64,000 nucleotides of DNA from Ornithinimicrobium cryptoxanthini. GTDB lineage: Bacteria > Actinomycetota > Actinomycetes > Actinomycetales > Dermatophilaceae. The notes beneath the pieces were generated by a model, which was not told the DNA's origin, searched no databases, and worked only from the letters and a program-made list of their open reading frames with translations. The stretch spans positions 2,418,001-2,482,000 of the forward strand of contig NZ_CP099490.1 of assembly GCF_023923205.1 (NCBI RefSeq). The letters run 5' to 3'. Made by a program: the position numbers and the translations under genes. Shown here one piece after another: positions 16,446 to 26,420 of this stretch; position 1 is the first letter of the stretch, and every line of letters starts with the position of its first letter.

Positions 16446-17645
16446 TCAGCCGATGATTGCGTCGACGAAGGCTTCCGGGTCAAAGGGCGCGAGGTCGTCT
16501 GGGCCCTCGCCCAGTCCGACCAGCTTGACCGGGACACCGAGACGGCGCTGGACGTTGACGACGATGCCGCCCTTGGCTGTGCCGTCCAGCTTGCTCAGCA
16601 CGATGCCGGTGACCTCGACGGCCTGACCGAAGACCTCCGCCTGACGCATGCCGTTCTGGCCCGTCGTGGCGTCCAGCACGAGGAGCACCTCGTCGATGGG
16701 GCTCTGCTTCTCGATGACCCGCTTGACCTTGGACAGCTCGTCCATCAGGCCAGCCTTGTTGTGCAGTCGTCCGGCGGTGTCGATGATGACGACGTCAGCC
16801 TCATACTCCGCAGCAGACTTGACAGCATCGAACGCGACCGACGCCGGGTCTGCCCCCTCGCGCTCCGAGCGGACCGTCGGCACGCCCACCCGCTCTCCCC
16901 ACGTCTGCAGCTGGTCGGCGGCCGCGGCGCGGAACGTGTCCGCGGCGCCTAGCACGACGTCCTTGTTCTCTGCCACCAGCACGCGGGCCAGCTTGCCCAC
17001 GGTGGTCGTCTTGCCGGTGCCGTTGACGCCCACCACCAGGATCACCGAGGGCCGCTCGCCCACCCTGCTGGCGGCGACGCGCCGGTCCATGCTCGGGTCG
17101 ACCAGTGCCAGCAGCTCCTCGCGCAGCCACCCCTTGACGGTCTCGACGTCGGTGGCACCGTCCACCTTCACGCGGGTGCGCAGCTTGCCGACGAGCTCGT
17201 CGGTCGCCTCCACGCCGAGGTCAGCCTGGAGCAGGGTGTCCTCGACGTCCTCCCAGGACTGCTCGTCCAGCCCGCCGCTCGACAACAGCGCCAGCAGCAC
17301 GTTGCCGATGGCGTTGTTGGAGCGGGACAGCCGCGCCCGCAGCCGGGCGAGGCGGCCACGGGCCGACTCAGGACGCTCCAGCGTCGGGGTCGGAGCCTCA
17401 GGCTCCAGCACATCGACGCCGCCCCCGACGTTGTCGACGTCGTCTCCGGGCGGAGTCTGCACCCCCTCGCGATCAGCTCGCTCGTCCTCCACCGTGGTCG
17501 GCGCGGTGGTCGGCGGCCGCTCGATGGTCTTGGTGCCGCCCTTGCCACCTCGGCCACGCACCAGGCCAACGATCAGCGCCAGGCCGGCCAGGGCCACCAG
17601 GGTGGCGACGGTCAGAATCTCCCACAGGCTGTCCACGGCAGCCAT
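16446..17645 (-). CDS. ftsY: SRP receptor FtsY
   Basis: FtsY is the membrane-associated GTPase that receives SRP-ribosome complexes. From ATG 17645 the 399 residues begin with a hydrophobic segment (ILTVATLVALAGLALIVGLV), then an acidic/Pro-rich linker of about 70 residues, the N domain and the G domain (VVGVNGTGKTTTVGKLA, AADTFRAAAADQL, IDTAGRLHNK, SKLDGTAKGG). The N-terminal membrane anchor is typical of actinobacterial FtsY. In-frame sequence upstream of 17645 overlaps the MFS gene and is not coding. It lies two bases downstream of the MFS stop. Confidence 0.95.
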   Translation of the reverse strand: MAAVDSLWEILTVATLVALAGLALIVGLVRGRGGKGGTKTIERPPTTAPTTVEDERADREGVQTPPGDDVDNVGGGVDVLEPEAPTPTLERPESARGRLARLRARLSRSNNAIGNVLLALLSSGGLDEQSWEDVEDTLLQADLGVEATDELVGKLRTRVKVDGATDVETVKGWLREELLALVDPSMDRRVAASRVGERPSVILVVGVNGTGKTTTVGKLARVLVAENKDVVLGAADTFRAAAADQLQTWGERVGVPTVRSEREGADPASVAFDAVKSAAEYEADVVIIDTAGRLHNKAGLMDELSKVKRVIEKQSPIDEVLLVLDATTGQNGMRQAEVFGQAVEVTGIVLSKLDGTAKGGIVVNVQRRLGVPVKLVGLGEGPDDLAPFDPEAFVDAIIG

Positions 17646-17647
17646 TC

Positions 17648-18910
17648 TCACAGACGGACGGTGAGGGTCTGGCCACCGCGGGGCCGCACCCCGCTGCCCA
17701 GCGCCAACGCCGCCCCGACCACCGTGAGCGCGGCGAGCAGATAGAAGGCCGTGGTGTAGCTCCCGACCAGCTCCGCCAGGAAGGCAGCACCGGCCGGCGC
17801 GGCGACCATCGCCACCGTGGCCGGCACCGTCGCGATCCCGTTGAGGGCGCCAAAGCTCCTGGTGCCCCACCGGTCACTGACGCTCGTGGCCTGCAACAAC
17901 GTATAGATCCCGCGCGCCACTCCTGCCCCGACCGAGGCAGCCACCACGAGCATCAGTGGTGCGTCGAAGACGGCCAGCACCAGCACCATCACCGCCCCGA
18001 ACCCCAGGACCAGGGCTGCTCGCGCAGGCGCGTCGAGCCGGCCCGAGAGCGCTGGATAGCCAAACCGCCCGAAGAGCTGACCGACGCCCACCAGCCCAAA
18101 GATGACGGCGGCCGTCTCGTGGCCCATGCCCCGTTCGGTCAGGAACGGGATCAGGTTGAGCGTGGCGCCGAAGAGCCCGAACCCGGTCAGCCCCAGCATG
18201 GCCAGCAGGAAGGCGAAGGGGCGGCTGTGGCTCGTGCGGCGGACATAGGCACGGTCGGACTCAGCGGCCTTCTCCACCGTCCGGTCATCCTCACCCGCCG
18301 CGTCGTGCGTCACCTGACCAGGCGATCTCGCCGCCCCCGGCCAGGCCGGCGTGAGCGCCAGTGCGTGCAGCGGGATCGTGACCACCGCGAGGATGACGGC
18401 CAGGGCCACGGTCGTCCCCTGCCAGCTCAGGTGCCTCAGCAGGAGTGCCGTGAGCGGTGCGAAGACGGTGCCGGCCAACCCTCCGGCGAGCGTGACCGTG
18501 GTGATCGCCGCCACCCGCGACGAGCCGCACCAGCGGGTCAGTGCCGCAAAGGCTGGCGCATAGAGGACGGCCGCCTGGGCAAGACCGACCACTGCCCACG
18601 CCATGACGAACCAGAACAGGTTGGGTGCGGCCGCAACGCCGAGGAGCGAGACGGCTCCCAGCACAGACCCCCACCCCATCACCGCGCGGGGCCCGACCCG
18701 GTCCAGGAGCCGGCCGACCCGCGGAGCCGCGACGGCAGAGGCCAGCAGCCCGACGGAGAACGCGCCGAAGGCGGTGCTGGTCGACCACCCGGTGTCGGCC
18801 GCGACGGCAGCCAGCATCACGGGATAGGCGTAGTAGAGGATGCCCCAGCCGGTCAGCTGGGTGACGCAAAGCGCTAGGACAACCCGCCGTTGCTCGGCGG
18901 GACTGATCAA
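17648..18910 (-). CDS. MFS transporter
   Basis: A 12-helix major facilitator superfamily permease of about 420 residues. The first helix reads LALCVTQLTGWGILYYAYPVML; the loop 2-3 motif is RVGRLLDRVGPRAVMG, the family's G-x-L-a-D-r-x-G-r pattern. A charged central loop (SPGQVTHDAAGEDDRTVEKAAESD) separates the two halves. The transported substrate is unknown. No ATG fits; the TTG at 18910 just after the small upstream gene is the best start, with no strong RBS, so the N-terminus is uncertain. Confidence 0.82.
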   Translation of the reverse strand: MISPAEQRRVVLALCVTQLTGWGILYYAYPVMLAAVAADTGWSTSTAFGAFSVGLLASAVAAPRVGRLLDRVGPRAVMGWGSVLGAVSLLGVAAAPNLFWFVMAWAVVGLAQAAVLYAPAFAALTRWCGSSRVAAITTVTLAGGLAGTVFAPLTALLLRHLSWQGTTVALAVILAVVTIPLHALALTPAWPGAARSPGQVTHDAAGEDDRTVEKAAESDRAYVRRTSHSRPFAFLLAMLGLTGFGLFGATLNLIPFLTERGMGHETAAVIFGLVGVGQLFGRFGYPALSGRLDAPARAALVLGFGAVMVLVLAVFDAPLMLVVAASVGAGVARGIYTLLQATSVSDRWGTRSFGALNGIATVPATVAMVAAPAGAAFLAELVGSYTTAFYLLAALTVVGAALALGSGVRPRGGQTLTVRL

Positions 18911-18917
18911 CCCAGGG

Positions 18918-19130
18918 TCAGCGACGGCCGATGGTCTGAGCCGACTTGCGGCCCAGCTGCAGCCCCTGTGCTCGAAGGTCCTCACCACGGCGCTTGGCGC
19001 CGGCCAGGATCTCCTCCCCCTCGGGCGTGAAGATCTCTCGACCGTCACGCCGAGCCTCCACCGCCACATAACCGACGACGAGTCCCCCCAGCGCCACGCA
19101 TACCAGCATGGTCAACACGATCACGATCAT
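18918..19130 (-). CDS. Small single-pass membrane protein, unknown
   Basis: Seventy residues: an N-terminal hydrophobic segment (MIVIVLTMLVCVALGGLVVGYVAVE) followed by a basic/acidic cytoplasmic tail (GREIFTPEGEEILAGAKRRGEDL). I do not recognise a named family. It ends eight bases before the MFS start and lies between smc and the MFS gene. Coding is supported by the clear membrane-plus-charged-tail design, ATG start and tight spacing. Confidence 0.65.
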   Translation of the reverse strand: MIVIVLTMLVCVALGGLVVGYVAVEARRDGREIFTPEGEEILAGAKRRGEDLRAQGLQLGRKSAQTIGRR

Positions 19131-19282
19131 GTCTCAACTGTGCAACGTGGCACCCGCATCGACAAATCACCATGCCGTGCAGACGCCGATTCTTTGCAAG
19201 AACGTGAGGACTCTCACGCGCACGCCGGTCAGGCGGGCACAAGATCAGCGTCCGGACCACGCCGGCGAGGAGCCAGTCGGCC

Positions 19283-22200
19283 TCAGGCAGGCTGCGGTTG
19301 CACGTCGCGCAGCCGTTGCGAGACCACGGTGGTGACACCATCGCCCTTCATCGCCACGCCATAGAGCGCGTCGGCAACCTCCATGGTGCGCTTCTGGTGG
19401 GTGATCACGATCAGCTGGCTGGAGTCGCGCAGCTCCTCAAAGAGGGTGATCAGGCGCCCCAGGTTGGTGTCGTCCAGTGCCGCCTCGACCTCGTCCATGA
19501 TGTAGAACGGGCTGGGTCGGGCCTTGAAGATCGAGACCAGCAGGGCTACGGCTGTCAGCGACCGCTCGCCACCGGAGAGCAGCGACAGCCGTTTGATCTT
19601 CTTGCCGGGTGGCCGCGCCTCGACCTCGATGCCGGTCGTGAGCATGTCGTCGGGGTTCGTCAGCGTCAGCCGACCCTCGCCGCCGGGGAACAGCCGTGAG
19701 AAGACGCCGGCGAACTGCTCGGCCGTGTCCTCGAACGCCTCGGCAAAGACGCGCTCGACCCGCTCGTCGACGTCCTTGATGATGTCGAGCAGGTCCTGCT
19801 TGGACCGCCGCAGGTCCTCCACCTGCTCGGTGAGGAACTTGTGCCGCTCCTCCAGCGCAGCAAACTCCTCCAGCGCCAGCGGGTTGACCTTGCCCAGCGC
19901 GGAGAGCTTGCGCTCGGCGGAGCGGAGCCGCTTGTCCTGCTCCTCGCGCACGAAGGCCTTGGGTTCGGGGAGGTCGTCGGGGTCGTCGTCAGGTCCGGGG
20001 ATCGCGGGGATCAGCTGGTGGGGACCGAACTCCTCGACCAGGGCCTCGGGGTCGATGCCGAGCTCCTCCACGGCGCGGGTCTGCAGCGCCTCGATCCGCA
20101 GCCGCTGCTCGGCCCGGGCCACCTCATCTCGGTGCACCGAGTCGGTCAGGTCGCGCAGCTCATCGCCCAGCGTGGCCGTCCGACCACGCGCCTCGCTGAG
20201 CCGGGCGTCGCGTTCCACGGCCTGGGCGCGGGCCTCGTCGCGCACGGTGGCGGCACGTGCGACGAGGGTCTGGACCTCGCCCAGCAGGTATGCCGAGCCC
20301 TCGGCGACGGCAGTCGCGACCCGGGCGGCGTGGGCCCGGCGTTCGCGACGCGCTGCCGCCCGCTCCCGGGCGGCGATCTCGTTGCGAGCGGCAGCTTCCA
20401 GGGACTCCGCGCGTCCCTGCAGTGCGCGGGCGCGCTCCTCCTGGGTGCGCAGCTGCAGCCGGACCTCGGTCTCCCTGGTGCGGGCGGCGGCCGCGGCAGC
20501 CGCGAGCCGGTCCCGTTCCTGGGTGCTCGGCTCCGCCTCACCCGGCTCGGCCTCGGCGTCCGAGAGTCGCTGGGCCAGCGCTACCAGCTCCACCCGGCCG
20601 CTCTCGAGGGCCTCCTCGGCGGAAGCGATCGAGGCAGTGGTCCGCTCGTGCTCGGACCGGGCGGCACGCACGGCGGCGCCCAGCTGGCCCAGCTTCTCCG
20701 CGACGGCAGCCATCCTGGCGTCGGACTCGTGCAGCTGGTCCATCGCCCGCTGGGCGATCTGGGCGTGCCCGGACAGTTGCTCCCGGGCGGTGGACAGCTG
20801 GAAGGTGGCCTGCTCACCGCGGGCGGTCGCCGCCTGCAGTGCTTCCTTGGCCTCATCGAGGGCGCTCTGGACCTCCAGCAGGCTCGGCGCGGCCGTGCTG
20901 CCTCCGCGGACCCAGCCCGCGGCATACACATCACCGTCGGTGGTCACGGCGGTGACCTCGTGGCTGGCCACCAGGTCCGCGGCGGCCCCGTCGCCGTCGA
21001 CGACCGCGACCCGGTGCAGCAGCGACTCGACCGCCGGAGCGGCGGATTCGCCCACCGTGACCACGTCGCGCGCCCACACAGCACCGCTCGGCAGTGTCGG
21101 CCAGGAGCTGCGATCGTCGGCGCGGGCGGTCTGTGGCACGAGCAGAGCGGCCCGCCCCTCGTCGTTGTCGCGCAACGAGGCCAGCGCCCCGCGCGCGTGC
21201 TCAAGGGTCTCCATGACCAGACCGTCACCGGCCCACCCGAGGGCGGCGGCGATGGCCGACTCATAGCCCGCGCGCACGCTGACCAGGTCCGTCACGGTGC
21301 CCACGACCCCGCGGCCCTCAGGGGCCGCGAGCAGGGCGGCGACGCCATCCTTGCGGCGCAGGCTCAGCTCGAGGGCCTCGCACCTGGCGGTGAGGCTGGC
21401 CTTCTCGGACTCGGTCGAGCGCACCGCCTCGGTGAGCTGCTCGACCTGCTCGGCCGCGGCGACGCGGGCCGCCTCGGCCTTCTCAAAGTCGTGGTCCAGA
21501 CCCTCCTCGCCCTCCTCGACGTCGAGGACGCGCCCCTCCAGTGCCGCGAACTCCTGCTCTGCGGTCGCGGCCCGGCTGGCGATCGCCTCCAGCGCCTGCC
21601 GCAACCGGCCGATCTCGGCCTCCCCCGCCTCCTGTCGGCTGCGGGCGGCGGCGACCTTGCCCGACAGTCGGGCCAGGCCCTCGCGCCGGTCGGCGGCCGC
21701 ACGGGCGAGCCGAATCAAACGCTGCTGCTCCTCCTGGTGGGCCGACTCGGCGTCGCGCCGGGCCTGCTCGGCAGAGTGCAGCGCCTCGCCGACGCTGGCG
21801 ACCTCCTGCTCCAGCTGCTGCTCCTGCTCGCGCAGGGCCGCGGCCTGGGAGCGGAGCTTGTCGGGGTCGCGACCTTCACCGGACCCGCCGACGGCCTCTT
21901 CCTCACTCTCGCTGGCCAGCAGGCGCACGCGCTCGCGGGCCAGGTCTGCCGTGGCTGAGGTGCGCTCGACCAGCGCCGACAGCGCATAGAACTGGTCCTG
22001 CGCGGCGTTGAGCGCCGGAGCGGCCTCCGCGGCCTCGGCCTCCAGCGCGGCCACTGCCGACTGCGCCGCCGTCAGCGACTGCTGCGCGGCGGTGCGGCGG
22101 TTGATCATGGCGGTCTCGTCGGCGAGCTCCTGCTCCAGGGTGGTGGTCAGCTGGACCAGGTCGTCGGCCAGGATGCGCAGCCGGGCGTCGCGCACGTCGG

Positions 22201-22858
22201 CCTGGATCGTCGCGGCCCGGCGCGCGGTCTCGGCCTGGCGCCCCAACGGGCCGAGCTGACGACGGATCTCGCTGGTCAGGTCGCCGAGGCGGGTGAGGTT
22301 GCCCTCCATCGTCTCCAGCTTGCGCAGCGCCTTCTCCTTGCGCTTGCGGTGCTTGAGGACCCCGGCCGCCTCCTCGATGAAGCCGCGCCGCTCCTCGGGC
22401 GTGGCCCGCAGCACGGCGTCGAGCTGGCCCTGACCGACAATGACGTGCATCTCGCGCCCGATGCCGGAGTCGGAGAGCAGCTCCTGGATGTCGAGCAGCC
22501 GGCACGAGGTGCCGTTGATGGCGTAGTCCGACCCGCCATTGCGGAACATGGTCCGCGAGATCGTCACCTCGCTGTAGTCGATCGGCAGCGCACCGTCGGT
22601 GTTGTCGATCGTCATCGTCACCTCGGCCCGTCCCAGCGGCGGGCGCCCCGAGGTGCCGGCAAAGATGACGTCCTCCATCTTGCCACCGCGCAGGCTCTTG
22701 GCCCCCTGCTCGCCCATCACCCAGGCCAGGGCGTCGACCACGTTGGACTTGCCGGAGCCGTTGGGTCCGACGATGCAGGTGATGCCCGGCTCCAGGCGCA
22801 GCTTGGTCGCGGAGGCGAACGACTTGAACCCCTTGAGGGTCAGGCTCTTGACATACAC
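19283..22858 (-). CDS. smc: Chromosome segregation protein SMC
   Basis: The condensin ATPase that organises the chromosome with ScpA/ScpB. The 1191 residues show GPNGSGKSNVVDALAWVMGE near residue 32, a first coiled coil to about 490, the hinge (about 500-660, DLVSVRAGYESAIAAALGWA), a second coiled coil, and the C-terminal head with the ABC signature LLSGGERSLTAVALL and Walker B FYIMDEVEAALDD. Length is normal. The ATG start is in MYVKSLTLKGFKSFAS. Gene order smc, acylphosphatase, mutM, rnc is conserved in actinobacteria. The 19131-19282 gap shows nothing. Confidence 0.97.
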   Translation of the reverse strand: MYVKSLTLKGFKSFASATKLRLEPGITCIVGPNGSGKSNVVDALAWVMGEQGAKSLRGGKMEDVIFAGTSGRPPLGRAEVTMTIDNTDGALPIDYSEVTISRTMFRNGGSDYAINGTSCRLLDIQELLSDSGIGREMHVIVGQGQLDAVLRATPEERRGFIEEAAGVLKHRKRKEKALRKLETMEGNLTRLGDLTSEIRRQLGPLGRQAETARRAATIQADVRDARLRILADDLVQLTTTLEQELADETAMINRRTAAQQSLTAAQSAVAALEAEAAEAAPALNAAQDQFYALSALVERTSATADLARERVRLLASESEEEAVGGSGEGRDPDKLRSQAAALREQEQQLEQEVASVGEALHSAEQARRDAESAHQEEQQRLIRLARAAADRREGLARLSGKVAAARSRQEAGEAEIGRLRQALEAIASRAATAEQEFAALEGRVLDVEEGEEGLDHDFEKAEAARVAAAEQVEQLTEAVRSTESEKASLTARCEALELSLRRKDGVAALLAAPEGRGVVGTVTDLVSVRAGYESAIAAALGWAGDGLVMETLEHARGALASLRDNDEGRAALLVPQTARADDRSSWPTLPSGAVWARDVVTVGESAAPAVESLLHRVAVVDGDGAAADLVASHEVTAVTTDGDVYAAGWVRGGSTAAPSLLEVQSALDEAKEALQAATARGEQATFQLSTAREQLSGHAQIAQRAMDQLHESDARMAAVAEKLGQLGAAVRAARSEHERTTASIASAEEALESGRVELVALAQRLSDAEAEPGEAEPSTQERDRLAAAAAAARTRETEVRLQLRTQEERARALQGRAESLEAAARNEIAARERAAARRERRAHAARVATAVAEGSAYLLGEVQTLVARAATVRDEARAQAVERDARLSEARGRTATLGDELRDLTDSVHRDEVARAEQRLRIEALQTRAVEELGIDPEALVEEFGPHQLIPAIPGPDDDPDDLPEPKAFVREEQDKRLRSAERKLSALGKVNPLALEEFAALEERHKFLTEQVEDLRRSKQDLLDIIKDVDERVERVFAEAFEDTAEQFAGVFSRLFPGGEGRLTLTNPDDMLTTGIEVEARPPGKKIKRLSLLSGGERSLTAVALLVSIFKARPSPFYIMDEVEAALDDTNLGRLITLFEELRDSSQLIVITHQKRTMEVADALYGVAMKGDGVTTVVSQRLRDVQPQPA

Positions 22859-22962
22859 GCTGTGGCGGCTCCTGTGGCGATGAGACTCCCGGTCACCCTA
22901 CCCGCGCACCCGCCAGGATCTGCGGACCCTGGGTGACCCAGTTCGTGCTCAGCCCGCGCTGA

Positions 22963-23244
22963 CTACCGCTCGCGGAAGCCGGTGAGTGAGTCCACCGGCT
23001 CGTGCCACTGCACCGTGATCCCCAAGACGTGCCCCGGCCGGCTGCGCAGCGAGGTCTCCTCACCGAGCAGGTCGATGAGGGCGCGCACCGCATCATCGGG
23101 ACCCTGGGCGTTCACCTCGACCCGCCCGTCCGGCAGGTTGCGCGCGTGCCCCACCAGGCCCAGCTCCAGCGCCCGCGCCCTGGTCCACCACCGGAACCCG
23201 ACGCCCTGCACCCGACCGCGCACGAACACCACTGCCCTGACCAC
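22963..23244 (-). CDS. acyP: Acylphosphatase
   Basis: A 93-residue enzyme that hydrolyses acyl phosphates. The signature GRVQGVGFRWWTRARA carries the phosphate-binding Arg and GHARNLPDGRVEVNAQG carries the catalytic Asn. It lies four bases after mutM and upstream of smc, as is common in actinobacteria. The start is GTG/ATG at 23244 in MVRAVVFVRG. Confidence 0.93.
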   Translation of the reverse strand: MVRAVVFVRGRVQGVGFRWWTRARALELGLVGHARNLPDGRVEVNAQGPDDAVRALIDLLGEETSLRSRPGHVLGITVQWHEPVDSLTGFRER

Positions 23245-23248
23245 CGGC

Positions 23249-24166
23249 TCACTCCTTGGCTTCGACGACGTGGACGTGCCTCATCCTCGGTCGCGGCTGG
23301 CAGCGCGGACAGTAGTGCGAGGACCGGTTCATGAACGTCTCGCGCCGGATCAGCGTTCCGCAACGGTCGCACGGCTGCCCCTGCCGCCCATAGGCGTTCA
23401 GGGACCGGTCGAAGTAGCCGCTCGCGCCGTTGACGTTGACATAGAGCGCGTCAAAGCTCGTGCCGCCCTGGCCCAGCGCCTCGGTCATCACGTCCCTCGC
23501 GTGGTCGAGCACCCGCGCGAGCGTGGGCTTGGTCAGCGCCGAGGTCTCGCGCAGCCCGTGCACCCCGGCGCGCCACAGCGCCTCGTCGGCATAGATGTTG
23601 CCGATGCCGCTGACCACCCCCTGGTCGAGGAGCGCCCGTTTGATGGCCGTATGCCGACGCTTCAGGGAGCGGACCACCGCACCCTGGTCATAGGCCGGCT
23701 CGAGCGGGTCCGGTGCGATGTGCCCCACGGGCACGGGGACGCCGTGGCTGTGGTGACTCCCGGCATACGGGTCAGGGACGAGCTCGGTCAGCGCCAACCC
23801 GCCGAAGGTGCGCTGGTCGACAAAGCGCAGCTGCGGTCCGTCATCGGCGAAGTCGAAACTCGCGTGCAGGTGCTTCTCGCGGGGAGCGTCGGGGGGCTCC
23901 ACCAGCAGCTGCCCGCTCATGCCGAGGTGGACGACCAGTGCGTGCGGGTCGTCGCCGGGGGCCTGGACGACCAGCCAGAGATATTTGCCACGCCGGTCTG
24001 CGACCCGGACCTCGGCGCCGGTGAGCCGCTCGGAGAGGTCAGCAGGCCCCGCCACGTGGCGGCGGGCGACCCGAGCGCCGGTCAACGTCGCGGTCTCGAT
24101 GCGGCGTCCCACGACATGGTCCGCCAGACCGCGGCGGACGACCTCGACCTCGGGGAGCTCGGGCAC
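23249..24166 (-). CDS. mutM: Formamidopyrimidine-DNA glycosylase
   Basis: Fpg/MutM excises oxidised purines such as 8-oxoguanine. The 305-residue protein begins [14 protein letters not shown] with the catalytic Pro2 and Glu3, has the helix-two-turn-helix region ([21 protein letters not shown]) and ends in the zinc finger [29 protein letters not shown] block with four Cys. It is six bases after rnc. Confidence 0.95.
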   Translation of the reverse strand: MPELPEVEVVRRGLADHVVGRRIETATLTGARVARRHVAGPADLSERLTGAEVRVADRRGKYLWLVVQAPGDDPHALVVHLGMSGQLLVEPPDAPREKHLHASFDFADDGPQLRFVDQRTFGGLALTELVPDPYAGSHHSHGVPVPVGHIAPDPLEPAYDQGAVVRSLKRRHTAIKRALLDQGVVSGIGNIYADEALWRAGVHGLRETSALTKPTLARVLDHARDVMTEALGQGGTSFDALYVNVNGASGYFDRSLNAYGRQGQPCDRCGTLIRRETFMNRSSHYCPRCQPRPRMRHVHVVEAKE

Positions 24167-24172
24167 AGCCGC

Positions 24173-25015
24173 TCAGTCGCTGGCGGGGTGGGCGGCGACG
24201 TCGGCGCCGGGCACGCCGGCGGTCGCGTTGGCGGTCGCGTTGGCCGCTGTCTCGGCGTCCTCTCGAGCGGTCGCGCGCTCGGTCAGCAGGGTCCAGGCGG
24301 CCTCGGCAGCCTTCTGCTCGGCGGCCTTCTTGCTGCGGCCGACGCCGGTGCCGAGGACCTCCTCCTCCACGACCGCGGTGGCCGTGAACACCTTGTCGTG
24401 GTCCGGGCCCTCCTCGACGATCTGATAGGTCGGGCTGACCGGCGCGTCGGTGGAGGCCAGCTCCTGCAGGCTCGTCTTCCAGTCCAGGGCGGCGCCCAGC
24501 GTGGCGCTCTGCTCCATCATCGGGTCGAGCAGGTGGTGCACGAAGGTGTCAGCGGCCGGCAGCCCGACGGAGATATAGATGCAGCCGATGACGGCCTCGG
24601 TGGTGTCCGCCAGGATCGAGGCCTTGTGTCGTCCGCCGGTGGACTCCTCACCGCGCCCTAGCAGCACGAAGTCGCCCAAACCGATGGTCTGGGCGACCTC
24701 CGCGAGGGCGCGGGAGTTCACCACCGCGGCCCGCAGCTTGGCCAGCTGGCCCTCGGGCAGGTCGGGGTGACGGCGATAGAGCGTGTCGGTGACGACCAGG
24801 CCCAGCACGGAGTCGCCCAGGAACTCGAGACGCTCGTTGTGGGGCAGGTTGCCGTTCTCGTAGGCGTAGGACCGGTGCGTCATGGCGCGCCGAAGCAGCG
24901 CCTCGTCGCAGGGCTGCCCGACCACCTCGGTGAGGTAGTCCTGCAGATCAGCGAGGGGACGCTGCTCGGGGGTCGCGGGGCTGGTGCCCGCGCCAGATCC
25001 TGAGCCCGACGTCAT
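24173..25015 (-). CDS. rnc: Ribonuclease III
   Basis: RNase III processes rRNA precursors and double-stranded RNA. The 280 residues include the signature [19 protein letters not shown] (catalytic Glu and Asp), the [16 protein letters not shown] helix with the last acidic pair, and a C-terminal dsRNA-binding domain ending in [10 protein letters not shown]. Low-complexity Ala/Thr/Asn tails sit at both ends. The ATG at 25015 is embedded in a GTATGACG octamer and follows rpmF by 13 bases. Confidence 0.95.
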   Translation of the reverse strand: MTSGSGSGAGTSPATPEQRPLADLQDYLTEVVGQPCDEALLRRAMTHRSYAYENGNLPHNERLEFLGDSVLGLVVTDTLYRRHPDLPEGQLAKLRAAVVNSRALAEVAQTIGLGDFVLLGRGEESTGGRHKASILADTTEAVIGCIYISVGLPAADTFVHHLLDPMMEQSATLGAALDWKTSLQELASTDAPVSPTYQIVEEGPDHDKVFTATAVVEEEVLGTGVGRSKKAAEQKAAEAAWTLLTERATAREDAETAANATANATAGVPGADVAAHPASD

Positions 25016-25028
25016 ACCGACGGGCGAC

Positions 25029-25223
25029 TCAGCCCTGGTGCTCGGTGCGCTCTGCGGCGTCGTAGTGACGACCCGCGTAGGTGCCGCAGGAGGGGCAGGC
25101 CATGTGCGGCTGCTTGAGCTCCTTGCACTGCGGGCACGTGCTCACAGCAACCGGCGTAGCCTTCCAGTTGGCGCGGCGGGAACGGGTGTTGGAGCGGGAC
25201 ATCTTCCGCTTCGGGACAGCCAC
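25029..25223 (-). CDS. rpmF: 50S ribosomal protein L32
   Basis: Sixty-four residues from the GTG at 25223 ([20 protein letters not shown]), with GAGG seven bases upstream. Four Cys in two pairs ([17 protein letters not shown]) mark the zinc-binding form of L32. Positioned between the DUF177 gene and rnc, as in most actinobacteria; its start directly abuts the DUF177 stop. Confidence 0.96.
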   Translation of the reverse strand: MAVPKRKMSRSNTRSRRANWKATPVAVSTCPQCKELKQPHMACPSCGTYAGRHYDAAERTEHQG

Positions 25224-25224
25224 G

Positions 25225-25806
25225 TCAGTTCCTCTTCTTCTCGTCGTCGGTGCCCGGGTGGGCCAGGTCGGCCAGTGCCGACCACCGTGGGTCAATCACG
25301 TCATGGTGGTGGTCCGGATCGTCAGCCAGGCGAGCTCCACACTCAGAGCACAGTCCTGGACAGTCGTCCCGGCACACCGGTTGGAACGGCAGGGCGGTCA
25401 CCACTGCGTCCCGGATCATCTCCTCGAGGTCCATCAGGTCACCCTCGAGCTTGTGCACGTCGTCCTCGTCCTCGTCGCCCGCCACCTGCTGGTGGTGGGC
25501 AGCGCGATCGGAGTATGCGAACAGTTCCTGGAAGGTGACGTCGACACGCTTGTCCACGTCGTCCAGGCACCGCACGCACTCGCCGGTCGCCGTCGCCCGG
25601 ACCGATCCAGTGGCCAGGACACCCTCCATCACGGACTCCATGCGCAGATCAACCTCGACCGGGTCCCCGGCCTTGATCGCGATGACGTCCGTGCCGAGCC
25701 GGTCCGGAGCCGTCACGACCCGCGAGGTCTCCTTCATGGCGCCCGCCCGGCGGACGAGCTCCCGGGTGTCAAAAACCCAGGGGCTCGCGGCGTCCTGCGT
25801 TGCCAT
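25225..25806 (-). CDS. DUF177 (YceD) family protein
   Basis: A 193-residue YceD family protein, associated with rpmF and implicated in 23S rRNA accumulation. Cys pairs GECVRCLDDV and DDCPGLCSECG suggest zinc binding. An acidic loop (GDEDEDDVHKLEGDLMDLEE) lies between them. Co-transcribed with rpmF, whose start it abuts. The ATG is at 25806, divergent from coaD across 130 bases that probably hold both promoters. Confidence 0.9.
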   Translation of the reverse strand: MATQDAASPWVFDTRELVRRAGAMKETSRVVTAPDRLGTDVIAIKAGDPVEVDLRMESVMEGVLATGSVRATATGECVRCLDDVDKRVDVTFQELFAYSDRAAHHQQVAGDEDEDDVHKLEGDLMDLEEMIRDAVVTALPFQPVCRDDCPGLCSECGARLADDPDHHHDVIDPRWSALADLAHPGTDDEKKRN

Positions 25807-25935
25807 GTCGTCCCTCGTGTGTCGTGTGGATCGATCTGGCCCAGACGGGACACAGACCGACGCACAAGATTAGCCGAGGGGCCCGTGGCCCAACAAATCG
25901 GCAGCCCAGCAGCGCCTGCCCAGTAGGTTGGCTCC

Positions 25936-26415
25936 ATGAGTCGCTGCCTGTGCCCCGGATCCTACGACCCAGTCACCAACGGCCACCTGGACATCATCAC
26001 CCGCGCCGCCGAGCTGTATGACGAGGTGGTGGTCGGCGTGCTCCACAACCCGGCCAAGACGGGCCGCTTCCCGGTCGAGCAGCGGATCGAGTTCATCACC
26101 GAGGCGATCCCGGAGGGGCTGCCCGTGCGAGTGGAGGCCTTTGGCGGGCAGCTGCTGGTCGACATCGCCCGCCAGCTGGAGGCCCGGGCGATCGTCAAGG
26201 GGCTGCGCGGTGGCACCGACTTCGCCTATGAGCTGCCGATGGCGCTGATGAACCGGCACCTGACCGGCATCGAGACCGTCTTCCTGCCCGGCGACCCGGC
26301 CCTCGAGCACGTGTCCAGCTCTCTGGTCACCGAGGTCGCGACGTATGGCGGGGACGTCACCGGCCTCGTCCCCGAGCACGTGCGCGAGGCCCTCGAGGCC
26401 CGGCGCTCCCGGTGA
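25936..26415 (+). CDS. coaD: Pantetheine-phosphate adenylyltransferase
   Basis: CoaD adenylates 4'-phosphopantetheine, the penultimate step to coenzyme A. The 159 residues have CPGSYDPVTNGHLDII with the T/HxGH nucleotide motif, VKGLRGGTDFAYELPMA, and VSSSLVTEVATYGGDV in the place of the ISSTxxR motif, the form seen in other actinobacteria. ATG at 25936. rsmD, its usual neighbour, is close by on the opposite strand. Confidence 0.95.
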   Translation: MSRCLCPGSYDPVTNGHLDIITRAAELYDEVVVGVLHNPAKTGRFPVEQRIEFITEAIPEGLPVRVEAFGGQLLVDIARQLEARAIVKGLRGGTDFAYELPMALMNRHLTGIETVFLPGDPALEHVSSSLVTEVATYGGDVTGLVPEHVREALEARRSR

Positions 26416-26420
26416 GGTCG

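Noticed and set aside
19524..21966. Long Arg/Ser- and Gly/Leu-rich open frames on the plus strand
   Set aside because: They are shadows of smc; no domain or start signal fits.
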